Below are positions 1 through 12,217 of a stretch of 64,000 nucleotides of DNA, piece by piece (the stretch's first letter is position 1; each line of letters opens with the position of its first letter). Source of the DNA: Branchiostoma floridae (lineage: Eukaryota > Chordata > Leptocardii > Amphioxiformes > Branchiostomatidae). A model generated the notes under the pieces. It did no database searches and was not told the origin of the DNA. It saw only the letters and a list, made by a program, of their open reading frames with translations. Where the stretch lies: NCBI RefSeq assembly GCF_000003815.2, contig NC_049979.1, positions 20,423,056 through 20,487,055 of the forward strand. Direction: 5' to 3'. Made by a program: the position numbers and the translations under genes.

Positions 1-3
1 CTC

Positions 4-800
4 GAAGATAGGTGAGCGTTAGGACAATTTAAGTGTTCGCCTGCGCATGTCGGCGGTCATTCCGTTTAAGCAGATCTCGACAACTAGGCACGATATTTCA
101 AAACGGTTTGCAGTTTACAAGTACCCCCCAATATACCCTTCAAATCATACCAAGTTTGGCGGCCTTGAAGATAGGTTAGGGTTAGGGCAATTTTAGGGTT
201 AGGGTTAGGGTTGCGGTTAGGGTTAGGGCTCAGATCTCGACAACTAGGCACGATATTTCAAGACGGTTTGCAGTTTACAAGTACCCCCCAATATACCCTT
301 CAAATCATACCAAGTTTGGCGGCCTTGAAGATAGGTTAGGGTTAGGGCAATTTTAGGGTTAGGGTTAGGGTTGCGGTTAGGGTTAGGGCTCAGATCTCGA
401 CAACTAGGCACGATATTTCAAGACGGTTTGCAGTTTACAAGTACCCCCCAATATACCCTTCAAATCATACCAAGTTTGGCGGCCTTGAAGATAGGTTAGG
501 GTTAGGGCAATTTTAGGGTTAGGGTTAGGGTTGCGGTTAGGGTTAGGGCTCAGATCTCGACAACTAGGCACGATATTTCAAAACGGTTTGCAGTTTACAA
601 GTACCCCCCAATATACCCTTCAAATCATACCAAGTATGGCGGCCTTGAAGATAGGTTAGGGTTAGGGCAATTTTAGGGTTAGGGTTAGGGTTGCGGTTAG
701 GGTTAGGGCTCAGATCTCGACAACTAGGCACGATATTTCAAGTTTGGCCGCCTTATACACACGTTAGGGTTACGGTTTTTTAGGGTTAGGGTTAGGGTAA
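4..800. repeat. 160-bp tandem repeat with telomere-like TTAGGG segments
   Basis: The marker CAGATCTCGACAACTAGGCA recurs at 71, 231, 391, 551 and 711, an exact 160-bp period, giving four full units plus partial ends. Each full unit combines a unique part with runs of TTAGGG and variants such as TTGCGG. The copies are almost identical, so homogenisation is recent. The TTAGGG strand reads rightward, into the window, which is the wrong polarity for a simple left chromosome end. An interstitial or subtelomeric satellite, or an inverted contig, fits better. Confidence 0.9.
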
Positions 801-928
801 GAATTAGTGTTAAATCCCATTAAATCCAATAAAAAAGCAGTTCGGCGGAGACGTTTTAATTTCTATTGCAAGATAGAGTTTCTATTGCACATATCCAGTA
901 ATCCCTCAAGTAAAATTTCCCCAAAATC

Positions 929-1054
929 NNNNNNNNNNNNNNNNNNNNNNNNNNNNNNNNNNNNNNNNNNNNNNNNNNNNNNNNNNNNNNNNNNNNNNNN
1001 NNNNNNNNNNNNNNNNNNNNNNNNNNNNNNNNNNNNNNNNNNNNNNNNNNNNNN
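929..1054. other. assembly gap (126 N)
   Basis: A run of N directly after the satellite array. Reading frames crossing it are meaningless. Confidence 0.99.
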
Positions 1055-2279
1055 AAAACTTTACCTGCTAATATCTTCAGTTACAAACAAGCTTTCACCA
1101 ATCTAACTTTTGAGATCAGTTCCGCTGGCTAAAAGGGAATATCTCACCGCTAAAAACATGCGCCCATGCAGCCGCTTGTTTTTTGGCTCGGATCTAGTTT
1201 AGGGTACCCACTCGCGGAGTAATACATCAATGAGACCTTACTTGACGTGAAATCGCCATTTTATTCCAATTCCGTCGGATTAAATTTAGATTAATGAAGA
1301 CATGTCAGAAGACAGTGGTACACTGCATGCGGTGTCTTGGTGTTTATGTCGAGTTTCTGGTTCTGACTGATCTGACATCGATGCTCGTCCATTTCTTGAC
1401 CTTGTCAGTGTCGCAATGCTGAGTAGACAGCCTGACCCGGCCATTGTTGTGGCGTTCGAACTTCCAAGCGCCAAAGTTGGGAAAGCTCCGCCACCTATAA
1501 CGTTATATAATACACTATTCTATTATAGCTTCCATGTCCAAGCAATGTATTTACGACTATCAATGTTTTCTTCTTTTAAACATAACGTCATGTGACAACA
1601 AGCGATCATCCTCTACCGGGCGTCGCCAAATTGTATTGACTTTGAATTTATTTTTGATATTATAACGTTAATGAAGACGTCGGAAATGTGCTGCTTTACA
1701 ATGTATGTGCTGAGCGAAACTCATCAAATCAAGATAAGAAATGTGACGTTACATGTTGCTGTTTCAAAACCTGTGGTGTCTATCTATTACGGAGCATTCA
1801 CTTAATACACGTGTAGGTAATCGTAGTCTCTGTAATCTCATGAGTGTATCTTTCCCTAGGACCATCTTCGTGGTCCGATCCTCACTCATGCTTAATAAGT
1901 ACCTGCGAATGGCATGGTGTTCGTGTAACGTTACGTTTGATACAATCACAGTTGTTTATCTTACAAATGCACCGATAGGTGAATCAGTATGTTCTGTAAG
2001 TTCAACCATACTGTAAATCGTACAAAACTGCAAAATGTACAAAAATATCTGGCGTAAATTCAAAAATAAAATTTCGGAAAACATATAAATTTACCAGTTC
2101 GACATCGTAACGTTTAATTGTAGCACTGTCAGTTGTCTAAAAACTTTTGCGTTTTGACTAATGATTAATGAGAGTGGTGGTGTTCAGAAGTTTTCCGTTC
2201 AGGTGTTTATTTTATATCGTCCATGCACAATTGCCATTTACAAGATTGCAGCAAATTACAAAGGTAATATGATAAGTAA
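1055..2279. other. intergenic, no gene seen
   Basis: Only short frames without family resemblance or coherent splice structure are present. I see no RNA gene here. Confidence 0.55.
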
Positions 2280-2458
2280 TACTGTAAATGCAGAAATGTT
2301 CGCGGTGGATTAATGTTCGCGGTTTTCGCGAAATTACATCCACCGCGAACGTTTTTCTATAATGGTATTAGACTGCAGTTTATGGTGTTACCGCGAACTT
2401 AAATCCACCGCGAAAAGTCCCTTTTCCCGCTACCGCGAAATTAAATGCATTTACAGTA
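2280..2458. mobile_element. CpG-rich MITE, copy 1
   Basis: The ends are perfect inverted repeats, TACTGTAAATGCA and TGCATTTACAGTA. If the outer TA is the duplicated target, the inverted repeat is CTGTAAATGCA, as in Tc1/mariner-type insertions. The interior is rich in TTCGCGG and CCGCGAA and partly self-complementary. There is no coding capacity. Two further copies lie at 3678-3854 and 52871-53073. Confidence 0.8.
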
Positions 2459-2623
2459 CTAGTAGATAGCGTCATAGCATCTAGGTCATTCGCGGTCATC
2501 GTCCTCGACCTCTCAACTTTGACCCTCAGCCATCAAACTCCAACAGGAAGTGCAAGACAAGGAGTAGATATTTTACCTGGTGAAAATAGGTAAAGGCGAC
2601 TGTTTCAGGGGGCCTTCGTAGTT

Positions 2624-4429
2624 ATGGAAAAATCTCAAAGATCCCAGTCCTTCAGTGCTATAGAGAACAGCCATGAGGAGGAAAGAGACGAGAAACTGAA
2701 GCAAGACGACGATCAAAGTCGTGCGATCATGTTGATACAAACGGGCGGTAAGGACAACGCTGTGTTATCATACCGGGGAACCGCAACATAATAGACATTT
2801 TAGCTTTTGGAATGACGATTTTTAAACTCCGTAAAGATGCGTCTGCTACCACTAGAACATTCAATATATAATGTTTACTTTTTATAATTTGTCTATTTTT
2901 TATATCAAACGTCAAACTAAACAAACAAAAGCCTCGCATCTGAATAGATGAGACCACGCCCCTTTTCGATTAATGCATAAATATTGGAAGTGAAATTTGT
3001 ACTGAGATCAGTGTTGTGTTAAAGCATTTTTTGTGGCTGTCTCCTTTATTTCCTAATCAGTCTAAGACACAGATTGTTTATTAGCTCGTAAGTAGTAAGT
3101 AAGTAGTTGTGTGTCACATGTAGGGCATTCAGTCATCCCTCTTAGGATATTGAAAATAATGATTTACTGAGTATGAGTGTAGAAATGATTTCCTTCTTGT
3201 ATTAAACCATCTCAGCCATTTTATCTATTTTCTTCTTATCCAGAGAAATATAACAATTTCATGCACCTTCAGTTCAATACAAGAGAGAACAAATTTTTAA
3301 AGTAAATCAAACACAGAATAAAAGAAGGATAGTACTATCCTAAACATGGAACGTTACATATGCCTTTTTTAGGCACCATTGACAAGGACTACCCCCGGAG
3401 TATCGGTGGTTACGCCTTCGAGATTGGGTCCTCGGCAGCTCAGAGTATCCTGGAGAGGATGAACTTGGCCATGCCTGTGGAGTACGGCAGTGTGTTCAGG
3501 AAGGACTCCCAGGAAATCAACGACTGGGACAGGTCAGGGGTCAAGGTCACCAAAATATACCAACAATGATAAACTTGAAGTACCGTACAAATAGCAAACA
3601 GAATAAACTTTGGGGGCATGATTTCCTAAAAAATACATTGCTGCTGTATTTTCCCAATATAAACCATTTTAAAGTGATACTGTAAATGCAGAAATGTTGG
3701 ATTAATGTTCACGGTTTTTGCGGTAACCACTTCACCGCGACCATTTTTCTATTATGGTACATATTAGACTGCAGTCTACGGTGTAACCTTGAACTTAAAA
3801 CCACCGCGAAAAGTCCTTTCTCCCGGTACTGCGAACTTAAATGCATTTACAGTAATACATGTATGTAGTACCTGTTTGTGCTTCACAACACAAAAATACT
3901 GAAACCTGTAATTTTTTATAGTTGATGACAGCTACAGAACGGGTTAGCTGGATGGTTTTGTACAAAGCGACAGTTGCTAGTTAACCTATTCAAGTAAAAC
4001 ATAGTACAAATGTGTTCCAATAGGGCATAAGATTACTATCAACTTAATATGCAGCTAGATAGTTAAAGGCTTATGTTACAGAACAATGATTGATGTCTCT
4101 TTTCTTTCCCATTTAGGGAACTACTTTCCCAGGTTTGTCAGGCCTCTACTCAGTCCCGTATCCTCATCACACATGGTACAGACTCCATGATTGACACAGC
4201 CGCCTACCTCGCCAAGAAACGCTTGCCTAAGACAATCATTCTCACTGGAGCATTCAGGCCTGAGAAGTTTAAGGACTCGGATGCAGACTTCAACGTCGGG
4301 GTCGCCATCGGAGCCCTGCAGACCATCCAGATTCACGACGTGTTCGTCGCCATGAACGGCAGGGTGTACTGGTGGAATGAAGTCACTAGAAACCAAGAAA
4401 CTGGGCAGTTTATATGTAAACTGAAGTAA
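2624..4429 (+). CDS. short asparaginase-like protein (198 aa, three exons)
   Basis: Exons 2624-2747, 3373-3532 and 4117-4429 join in phase (597 nt, stop TAA at 4427-4429). The first splice junction rebuilds the asparaginase signature TGGTIDK; exon 3 carries HGTDSM and TGAFRP followed by SDADFN. These correspond to the family's first catalytic Thr, the Thr-Asp pair, and the third conserved block with a Lys just before it (PKTIILTG). Asparaginases hydrolyse L-Asn to Asp and ammonia, but this protein is only 198 aa against about 330 for standard enzymes and lacks the C-terminal domain. It resembles the short 'asparaginase-domain' proteins of bacteria, so its substrate is uncertain. No signal peptide is seen; the N-terminus is charged and probably cytosolic. 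The start is the first in-frame ATG. Donors are GTAAGG and the weak GTCAGG. Intron 2 carries a MITE. Confidence 0.88.
3678..3854. mobile_element. CpG-rich MITE, copy 2 (in asparaginase-like intron 2)
   Basis: It has the same TACTGTAAATGCA and TGCATTTACAGTA ends as the copy at 2280. The interior is more diverged, with several CpG sites decayed, so it is an older insertion. It lies wholly within an intron. Confidence 0.8.
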
Positions 4430-5899
4430 CAACCATATTCACTTTTGCAGTATTAAAATATCACACTTATAATATTCCTAGGCCTGTTGCTGTATATACT
4501 TTGAAGTTTAAATGAATCTTGCAGTGTGTAGATGTTATAAATTTGCAATATGAGTGCACAAACAGTATTTTTGTTAACCTTCTCCCTCCATGTGGCTGCA
4601 GAAATTGGTAACAAAGGGGTTAAAGGGTACAATGTAGTTAGCTTATTTACGATGTTGGTATACTGTTACTTAAGTGTAATATGGTGTTTCGTGTACTAGA
4701 AGTCTGTGGTGATTGTTAGTGAAATCTGCTTCATACTTCAAATTTGAAGGTAAAAGTCTAGAAAATTAGCATCAGGCACTAGATCGTATCTCTTAAAACT
4801 CAGGATGCAATATCATTTCAAAGTTCTACAAACTTTTGCAACAAAATTAAATGCAATTCTATGGTACAGAGTCATCCCTTTATGTATTTGCAATATATTT
4901 ATATTTGCTCCATGATCAGGTTTCTTTAAAGAAAAAACACCTATTTTTGTAATATTTAGTATTCAATGATGGTATATTTACTATTTCGTAACTTTTTATA
5001 TGGGTTGCTAGATATTCTATAAGGATAATGATATACTGACTTTCTTTTGTTTCAGAATTTTTGTATTTTAGAAATGCAGAAATAGAAAGATATGTTATAG
5101 ACATCTAATGGGGAAAGGATTTGTACCGCTGGCAGTTTTGTTGTAAATTTCCAGTTTGAAAAATGTGCCTTAAATATAGACCTTTATTTACATTGTACTG
5201 AATAAGATACTTTTCAACATTATGAAGATTGTAATGCAAGAACACATTTATTAAAAAATCTCCTCTTGTATCCTAATGTATTTTGTTTCCGTCTCAATTA
5301 CAAGGATGGTATTTGTGACTACTGTGTGTATGAGATAATACTTGTACTCTTTCCTTGGGGATTGTTTACCATAGTGTGTACAGTGGGGACACCTTGCTGC
5401 TTGAGAAATCAGTGCAGCTGCACATTGTATGTGTACATGTCAGCATTTCTTACCCAAACTACACTATATTTGTACCAAATGTATAATCAAATAAATACAA
5501 AGATCCAATGATTTCTGTATAATCAAATAAATACAAAGATCCAATGATAAGATCCAATAATAAACTACATATGATTTATTTTCTTGTCTTGTTCAACATC
5601 CCAACACTAGGCATTATCAATGGTAATCAGTTGCAATACAATGTTATACAATGTCACAAAAGGAACATCCTGAAGATCAAAATCATAGTTCCATACAAAA
5701 TATTACAACTTAACATATTCACCATTCCAATATTAACACGAGAACTCAGAACCTTCCAATTCACCTAAGATTGTAACCATTGTCAAGCAATCATTTCCTT
5801 ATCTAGAATTTTAAAAATGTCCATGATATTTTTATAATATCCAAAGGCCTGATAGTCAAATAATACTGACTCATAGAGTCAAGGACATAGTACATTCAT
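4430..5899. other. 3' flank of the asparaginase-like gene; 36-bp duplication with AATAAA
   Basis: AT-rich sequence without a credible coding region. A 32-bp segment at 5480-5511 is repeated exactly at 5516-5547 (period 36 bp), and each copy contains AATAAA (5490, 5526). These are candidate poly(A) signals on +, which would give the upstream gene a 3' UTR of about 1.1 kb. That assignment is an inference. Confidence 0.45.
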
Positions 5900-6823
5900 G
5901 GCTCGTTCTCATTTAAATGTCGAAATGCTGTCGCCTGACTTTACGCCTTGATATGGAGCAAAATATAGACAACATCACTGGTTCCTTCATTTTTCCACAA
6001 CTCCATTAATGTTTTACAAAAGATGCACAACAATATTCGTATAGGTTTATGGGTTAGACGATTATTATAGCCAAGGGTGGGATTTCATACCCTAAAAAAT
6101 GGCTGTTGCCTGAGAAGAAACGAAGAATTCAAATAGTAGCCAAAAATGTAACAATTAAGTTCCCAGAATGATTGTTCGGCAGGTGAAACCAGCTACCCAG
6201 ACCCTCTGCCCGATCAAGTCAGATCGCTCCTGTCACTGATCCTGGAGGCTGTGTGAGGTGGTTTATGCCTGTCGCCAGATTCTGTAACAAACGTTACCAC
6301 AACTAGTACGATGGTTGCCACGGTTATATTATGCACGTATAAGACTAGAAATGGCCGTTTTTGTGACGCTATACAGTTTTCTGGCTTTCTAAAGAAACAA
6401 GAAAGGGTTGTTGACTGTCATTTGTATCCCACCTTGCTCAACAAAATGTTGTACAGAAATGACTGTAACAAACGTTACCATTGTTCGATGCTGTCTAAGC
6501 TTTCTATTTGACCAAGTGTAAAAAAGCTGCCCACTTTTCAAATGTCCCTAGGGACATCCACTTATACCTAAATGATGTAGTCAATAAGGCAAGTCCTTTC
6601 GAAGAACACAGGGTAAAGTCTAGTTGTAACAAACGTTACCGGTAACGTTTGTTACATGCCCTGTAATGCATTACCAATGGGACCGAAAATAATAAGTTGC
6701 CATTTTTTGGCTATGGTTAAAAGAGGAATTTTCCCAAACAACCAAGAGTTTTCAGTGAAAATAAAGCCGATTTATTTTTTTACCAAAAAAATGCCATTTT
6801 CGACATTTCAATGAGAACGAGTG
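5900..6823. mobile_element. 924-bp inverted-repeat transposon, non-autonomous
   Basis: The left end CTCGTTCTCATTTAAATGTC (5902-5921) is matched by the reverse complement at the right end (to 6821) over about 24 bp with one mismatch. Flanking TCAT on both sides (5896-5899 and 6824-6827) may be a 4-bp target duplication. There is no transposase frame. The interior holds a cluster of a palindromic 16-bp motif annotated separately. Confidence 0.6.
6283..6656. repeat. cluster of the palindromic motif TGTAACAAACGTTACC
   Basis: The 16-bp motif occurs at 6283-6298, 6464-6479 and 6625-6640, and in reverse complement at 6641-6656. The last two abut and form a perfect 32-bp palindrome. Copies are 160-180 bp apart, all inside the 924-bp element. 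Possible roles are transposase binding sites or a decayed inverted repeat. Confidence 0.85.
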
Positions 6824-8190
6824 TCATACATACCCAATGAACAGTCACAAACCTTTTCAGTACCATGGTATGTTAAATATTTTACTGACTGGATGATGTA
6901 ACTACTTAGTACTGAATGAGGAATTCCATGGAAGAGTCTGTACTGAATATCTCCCACATTAGGTCAAAAATTCAGTTTTTTGGTTTTTAGATTCATGTAA
7001 AAAAACTGTATAACTGGAAGATTAATAGGAAATGATAGAGAGGTCTACATGTACATGTTCAATGTACAGTGTAGGTCTGTTTCAGGGAACGATCATGTTA
7101 TCAGCCAGTTTCAGGTTTTCCTCCAGCCCTCTGTTTTCATCTTCCCTTTAAATCCTCCAAGAAGCAAGGAAGTATATGTGCATTGATATGGCCTTAGTAT
7201 AGAATAATCAAACATGTAAGCTAGTCATTCATCTGGCTTTCAATAAGAGTGTCTGTAACAAAGCACCATGTCAGAGTTTCTGTAGCGAAGCACCATGTGA
7301 CATCCTTGGTAGAATATGCACCTTGCATACCAACGCAAATGTTTAGCCTTGCTTTGTTGGCAGGGTAGCGACCTTCGGGAGCGGACCAAAGCTAACAAGG
7401 CTGGATTCAAGGCTAACCAACTAAGATTAGCTTATTTCCACATTATGTAATCACAAAATATTAATGGCTTCTAGCATTAATAAATGTATTACCACAAGTG
7501 TAACTGTTACAGTTTTGATGTACATGTAACAGGAGTGGCCTGATCTAGCTCTGAGTTCAAACTGAACAATTTAAAGATTTCTCAGGTCTTTGGAGAACTT
7601 GGAAGCATTTATTGACCCCATGCCAGTTTATTAAATTGTGTATGTGGGGATGTTGTTAAGCCAGCTACAGTAAGATGGTTTATAAATGTATTTTATTTTG
7701 GTCACGCAATGCCTTGCAAGTGCAGTGAGTCTAATATGGATCTCATGCTACCATCATAGTACTACAGTAATGCACATGACCATGTGTATGACCACTAGTG
7801 CTGCATGGTGGTAGTACAGTTGGAATTCATTACATTCAAATGCATCATACTCTACATGAAAGCTTGTGAATAAAAAATGTCTATTATGTAATGTTTTCAT
7901 TGGTCTACAGGAGCAGTTGCTTTTGATTCAGTCCTTTATAAAAAATCAAGACACAGTTGTCAAATGTTTACTCTATCTACACATGTACATGTAGGCACCA
8001 AGTACTAAATAACTGCTTTCATACATGTTGACAATATTGAAAGTAACAGGGTTCAATTACAAGTAACATAGGAATGCTTTCCTACACAACAATTTCAGCT
8101 ACAGGACAACTGAACTGCAGTGTAACACTTTTGATATTTTTGTACCTTATATCTTAGCTTAACACTTATCATAATGATCAATGTGATTAT
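6824..8190. other. intergenic, no gene seen
   Basis: AT-rich sequence with no frame of family resemblance and no RNA gene recognised. Short near-duplicates (for example AGCACCATGT at about 7261 and 7289) are the only structure noticed. Confidence 0.5.
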
Positions 8191-9588
8191 ATTTCAGCCA
8201 TACCATAGGTATGGTGAAATATATTGTATTCGTAATGTTTCTTCTTTCTTTCTTTCTCCTGTCAAATCTTCAGAACACGGTATCTCCGTTGTTCCTCAAC
8301 CGAATGACTTGAAATTTGGCACAAGGGTAGAGTGGGCCAATACCCTCGGGTGTTTTTTTCATTTTTTCCATATCTGTCTCTTAAATGATTTTATTAAGGT
8401 TTTTTGGTCATCTTAAGACCAAAACTGTATATTTGGGCCCCCTGTACCCTGGTATTATAACCGAATGAGCTGAAATTTGGCACAGATGTGCCTTGATAAG
8501 TCCCCCATATAGATTCAATATCAGTTTTGGTGTACAGTATAAGGAAATGCTTATTTTTGCGATTTTTTGGTCATTTTTTTACCAAAAAAGGACACTTTTG
8601 GCTCCTGTACCTTGGTTTTAGAACCGGATGACCTGAAATTTAGTATAGGAGTGCCCTAGACATATGCGCACATGGATTCAATAACACTTGAGGCAGACTG
8701 TACAACAAAATGCTTAATTTTGCGATTATTTGGCCATTTTATGACCAAAAACGTACACTTTTGGCTCTGGTGCTCTGGTTTTAAAACCAAATGACCTAAG
8801 TTTTGGTAAAAGGGTGCAGTAGATATTTATTCAAATGACACATGTACAATTTTTGTCATAAACTACTTCAAAATGATATATTTGGTGATTTTTTGGGTCA
8901 TTTTCCAATAGCCAGAGGGGTCAATGACCTTAAGGTCGTTGACCTCCAGCTGCAGATTGCACCTTCTGGCATCTATGTCTATTTAATCTAATTAGATAGG
9001 TAACCAATCACTTAGCCTGAATCTATATCCTAAAAAGGGGGAGGTGGCAGCCAATCAGCGAGCCAGGTGTCATCTGGAAGAGTCCATTCTTACACGGAGG
9101 GGTTCATTTTTTTTAAATTCATCATTGGACTGGTGAAGTCTTTCAGTGGGTGTATTATTGGACAGGTCTATTTCGCAATTTTACAGAAAGTGTGCTGGAA
9201 GAGTCTATTCTCACACGGAGGGGGGATTTTTTTGAAATTCATATTTTGGACTTTGGTGACTTCTAGTTTGTCAAAGTCTTTCAGTAGGGTTATTTTTGGA
9301 CTGGTCTAATTTGCAATTTTAAATGGGTGTGCTGGAAGAGTCCATTCTTGCATTGAGGGGGGCTTTTTTAAAAATCCATTTTTTTGGACTTCAGTGATTA
9401 TGTCAAAGTCCTATTTTAGCGGATTTATTTTTGGACTGCTCTACTTTACATGGAAGAGTCCATTTTTTGCACACGGAAGGGGGATTTTTTCAAATTCAGT
9501 TTTGAATGGGTGATGATTCAAAATTCAATTTTTAGTGGAAGTGTTTTTAGACTGGTCTATTATACCTTTTCATGCACTGGGACCTTTT
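8191..9588. repeat. repeat block A+B, first copy
   Basis: A (about 8191-8965) starts with TATTTCAGCCATACCATAGG, itself a near-palindrome around CATACC/GGTATG. B (about 8975-9588) is a degenerate series with recurring TGGAAGAGTCCATTCTT and GGACTGGTCTA. Both parts recur next door (9589-10370 and 11341-11990) at high identity, so the unit was duplicated in tandem. The frames inside are repeat-derived and not genes. Confidence 0.75.
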
Positions 9589-12217
9589 TTATATTTCAGC
9601 CATACCATAGGTATGGTGAAATATATTGTATTGGTAATGTTTCTTCTTTCTTTCTTTCTCCTGTCAAATCTTCGGAACACGGTATCTCCGTTGTTCCTCA
9701 ACCGATTGACTTGAAATTTGACACAAGGGTAGAGTGGGCCAATACCCCCAGACGTTTTTTTTTCATTTTTTTCATATCTGCCTTTAAAATGATTTTATTA
9801 AGGTTTTTTGGTCATCTTAAGACCAAAACTGTATATTTGGGCCCCCTGTACCCTGGTATTATAACCGAATGAGCTGAAATTTGGCACAGATGTGCCTTGA
9901 TAATTACCCGATATAAATTCAATACCACTTTTGGTGTACAGTATAACGAAATGCTTATTTTTGCGATTTTTTGGTCATTTTTGACCAAAAAAGGACACTT
10001 TTGGCTCCTGTACCTTGGTTTTAGAACCGGATGACCTGAAATTTAGTATAGGAGTGCCCTAGACATATGCGCACATGGATTCATTAACAGTTGAGGCATA
10101 CAGTACAACAAAATGCTTAATTTTGCGATTATTTGGCCATTTTATGACCAAAAAGTACACTTTTGGCTCTTGTGCTCTGGTTTTAAAACCAAATGACCTA
10201 AATTTTGGTAAAATGGTGCACTAGATATTTATTCAAATGACACATGTATAATTTTTGTCATAGACTACGTCAAAATGATATATTTGGGGATTTTTTTGTC
10301 ATTTTCCAATAGCCAGAGGGGTCAATGACCTTAAGGTCGTTGACCCCAGCTGCAGATTGCACCTACTGACCACGATGGTAAAATTTGGCCCCAAAATTTC
10401 CAGACTTCTATATGGGGATTTAGAACACGAATCGTGTTCCAAATGACGTAATCGAACAGAACGGGCGTTCTATTGGAGGTCATCCGCGGTCACCTGCAGG
10501 TTGTTACAGTAAACACGCAGAAAAAGCCCTTGTTTTCCTGGGTGCCGTACGTCAGAAGAAAAACAAACATTTTCACAAATATAAGACGTTATCTGGCAAG
10601 CTTAGTTTTGCTGCCGCTTAGTTTGGAACATGTGACATGTAACAAAGCTGCTGGCGTCATTATTGGTGACCTTGAATATTACAACACTTGTTTACGGCGG
10701 TATTAATTACTCCATGTCCCTATCAGCGCGACTCGACATACGACCAAACATGGTATTTAGATCGCTTACCAAACGCGTGCAAATCAACTCTTTCAGGACT
10801 TACATTGTCGACAACTAATATCTCCAGATGTGTCTTAGGGATTTTTGAAATATGGATGCATTTTTTAATTATGAGTCTTTAAGTGTGAAAAAGCAGATTT
10901 TTCGACCTTATCTTGGCTGTAAAAATAGTTCTAAGTACAAGTTGAAAAATTCCTAAGACAGAAAGTTTGATCTTACAATCATTACTTATATGATATAAAA
11001 AAATTGGATTTTCAGTCAAATTTAGGACCAATCTAAATATGGTATTTGTTTTTTTGTCCACCAAACACCCTTTCTTAATCAACCAACTAGGCAGATTTCA
11101 GAAAACATTGAGACAAAACTGTGCAACACACATACACGGTAAGATTTGACGTATACATACTGTCAGTTTTCATTTAATATCGACGAGAAACGTGCGAGGG
11201 GTTGCTTTTCTAACTATCACGATCTTGTAGAAGATGTTTCAGTCACCGTCAGCCCTCCGCGGGGACCGCGCGGGAGCTCCGGTAACCCGATACTCTGCGT
11301 TCGAATGGAAACTTTTGGGCCAAATTTGACCATCGTGGACATATATGTCTATTTAATCTAATTAGATAGGTAACCAATCACTTAGCCTGAATCACTTATC
11401 CTAAAGAGGGGGGGAGGGTGACAGCCAATCAGCGAGTCCGGTGTTATCTGGAAGAGTCCATTCTTACACGGAGGGGTTCATTTTTTTTTAAATTCATCCT
11501 CGGACTGGTGAAGTCTTTCAGTGGGTGTATTTTTGGACAGGTCTATTTTGCAGTTTTACAGAAGGTGTGCTGGAAGAGTCTATTCTTGCACGGAGGGGGG
11601 ATTTTTTAAAATTCATATTTTGGACTTTGGCGACTTCTAGTTTGTCAAAGTCTTTCAGTAGGGTTATTTTTGGACTGGTCTAATTTGCAATTTTAAATGG
11701 GTGTGCTGGAAGAGTCCATTCTTGCATGGAGGGGGGATTTTTTAAAAATCCATTGGCTTTTTTTAAAATCCATTTTTGGGACTTCAGTGATTATGTCAAA
11801 GTCCTATTTTAGCGGATGTATTTTTGGACTGCTCTACTTTACATAGAAGAGTCCATTTTTTGCACACGGAAGGGGGATTTTTTCAAATTCAGTTTGGACG
11901 GGTGACGATTCAAAATTCAATTTTTAGTGGAAGTGTTTTTAGACTGGTCTATTATACCTTTTCATGCACTGGGACCTTTTTTGCTAAATTCAATTTTGGA
12001 TTTGGTTTCTTATTCAAAAGGCCAAGGTTTCAGTGGGAGTATTTCTGGACTGGTCTATTGTGCAAATTCACATAGGGTGCACTGGAGTCCATTCTTGAAC
12101 GGGGGAATTTTGTAAGATTCATTTTTTGGTTAAACCGTCATTAGTAAAAGTGATTTTTCAAATGGGTGATTTTGAAATAGTCTATTGTTGCATGGGGAGG
12201 GAGATGGCTGAAATATG
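9589..12217. repeat. repeat block A'+B', second copy, interrupted by a transposon
   Basis: A' (9589-10370) and B' (from 11338) match the first copy, which acts as the empty-site control for the insertion between them. The right end ATGGCTGAAATAT (12205-12217) is the inverse of the left-end ATATTTCAGCCAT, so the whole family may be a transposon with short inverted ends. Confidence 0.7.
10371..11337. mobile_element. 967-bp inverted-repeat transposon inserted in repeat A'B'
   Basis: The left end CACGATGGTAAAATTTGGCC and the right end (reverse complement CACGATGGTCAAATTTGGCC) form inverted repeats of about 32 bp with few mismatches. GAC flanks both sides (10368-10370 and 11338-11340), a possible 3-bp target duplication. 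The uninterrupted copy of the host repeat near 8965 shows the pre-insertion state. No transposase frame is present. Ends starting CAC recall CACTA/CMC elements, but that assignment is weak. Confidence 0.75.

Noticed and set aside
1..240. true chromosome end (telomere)
   Set aside because: The G-rich strand runs inward, and hexamers are short and interrupted by unique 160-bp repeat sequence.
9450..9872. 140-codon + frame
   Set aside because: Falls in the junction of duplicated repeat blocks B and A'; the same peptide recurs at the other repeat copy, so it is repeat-derived.
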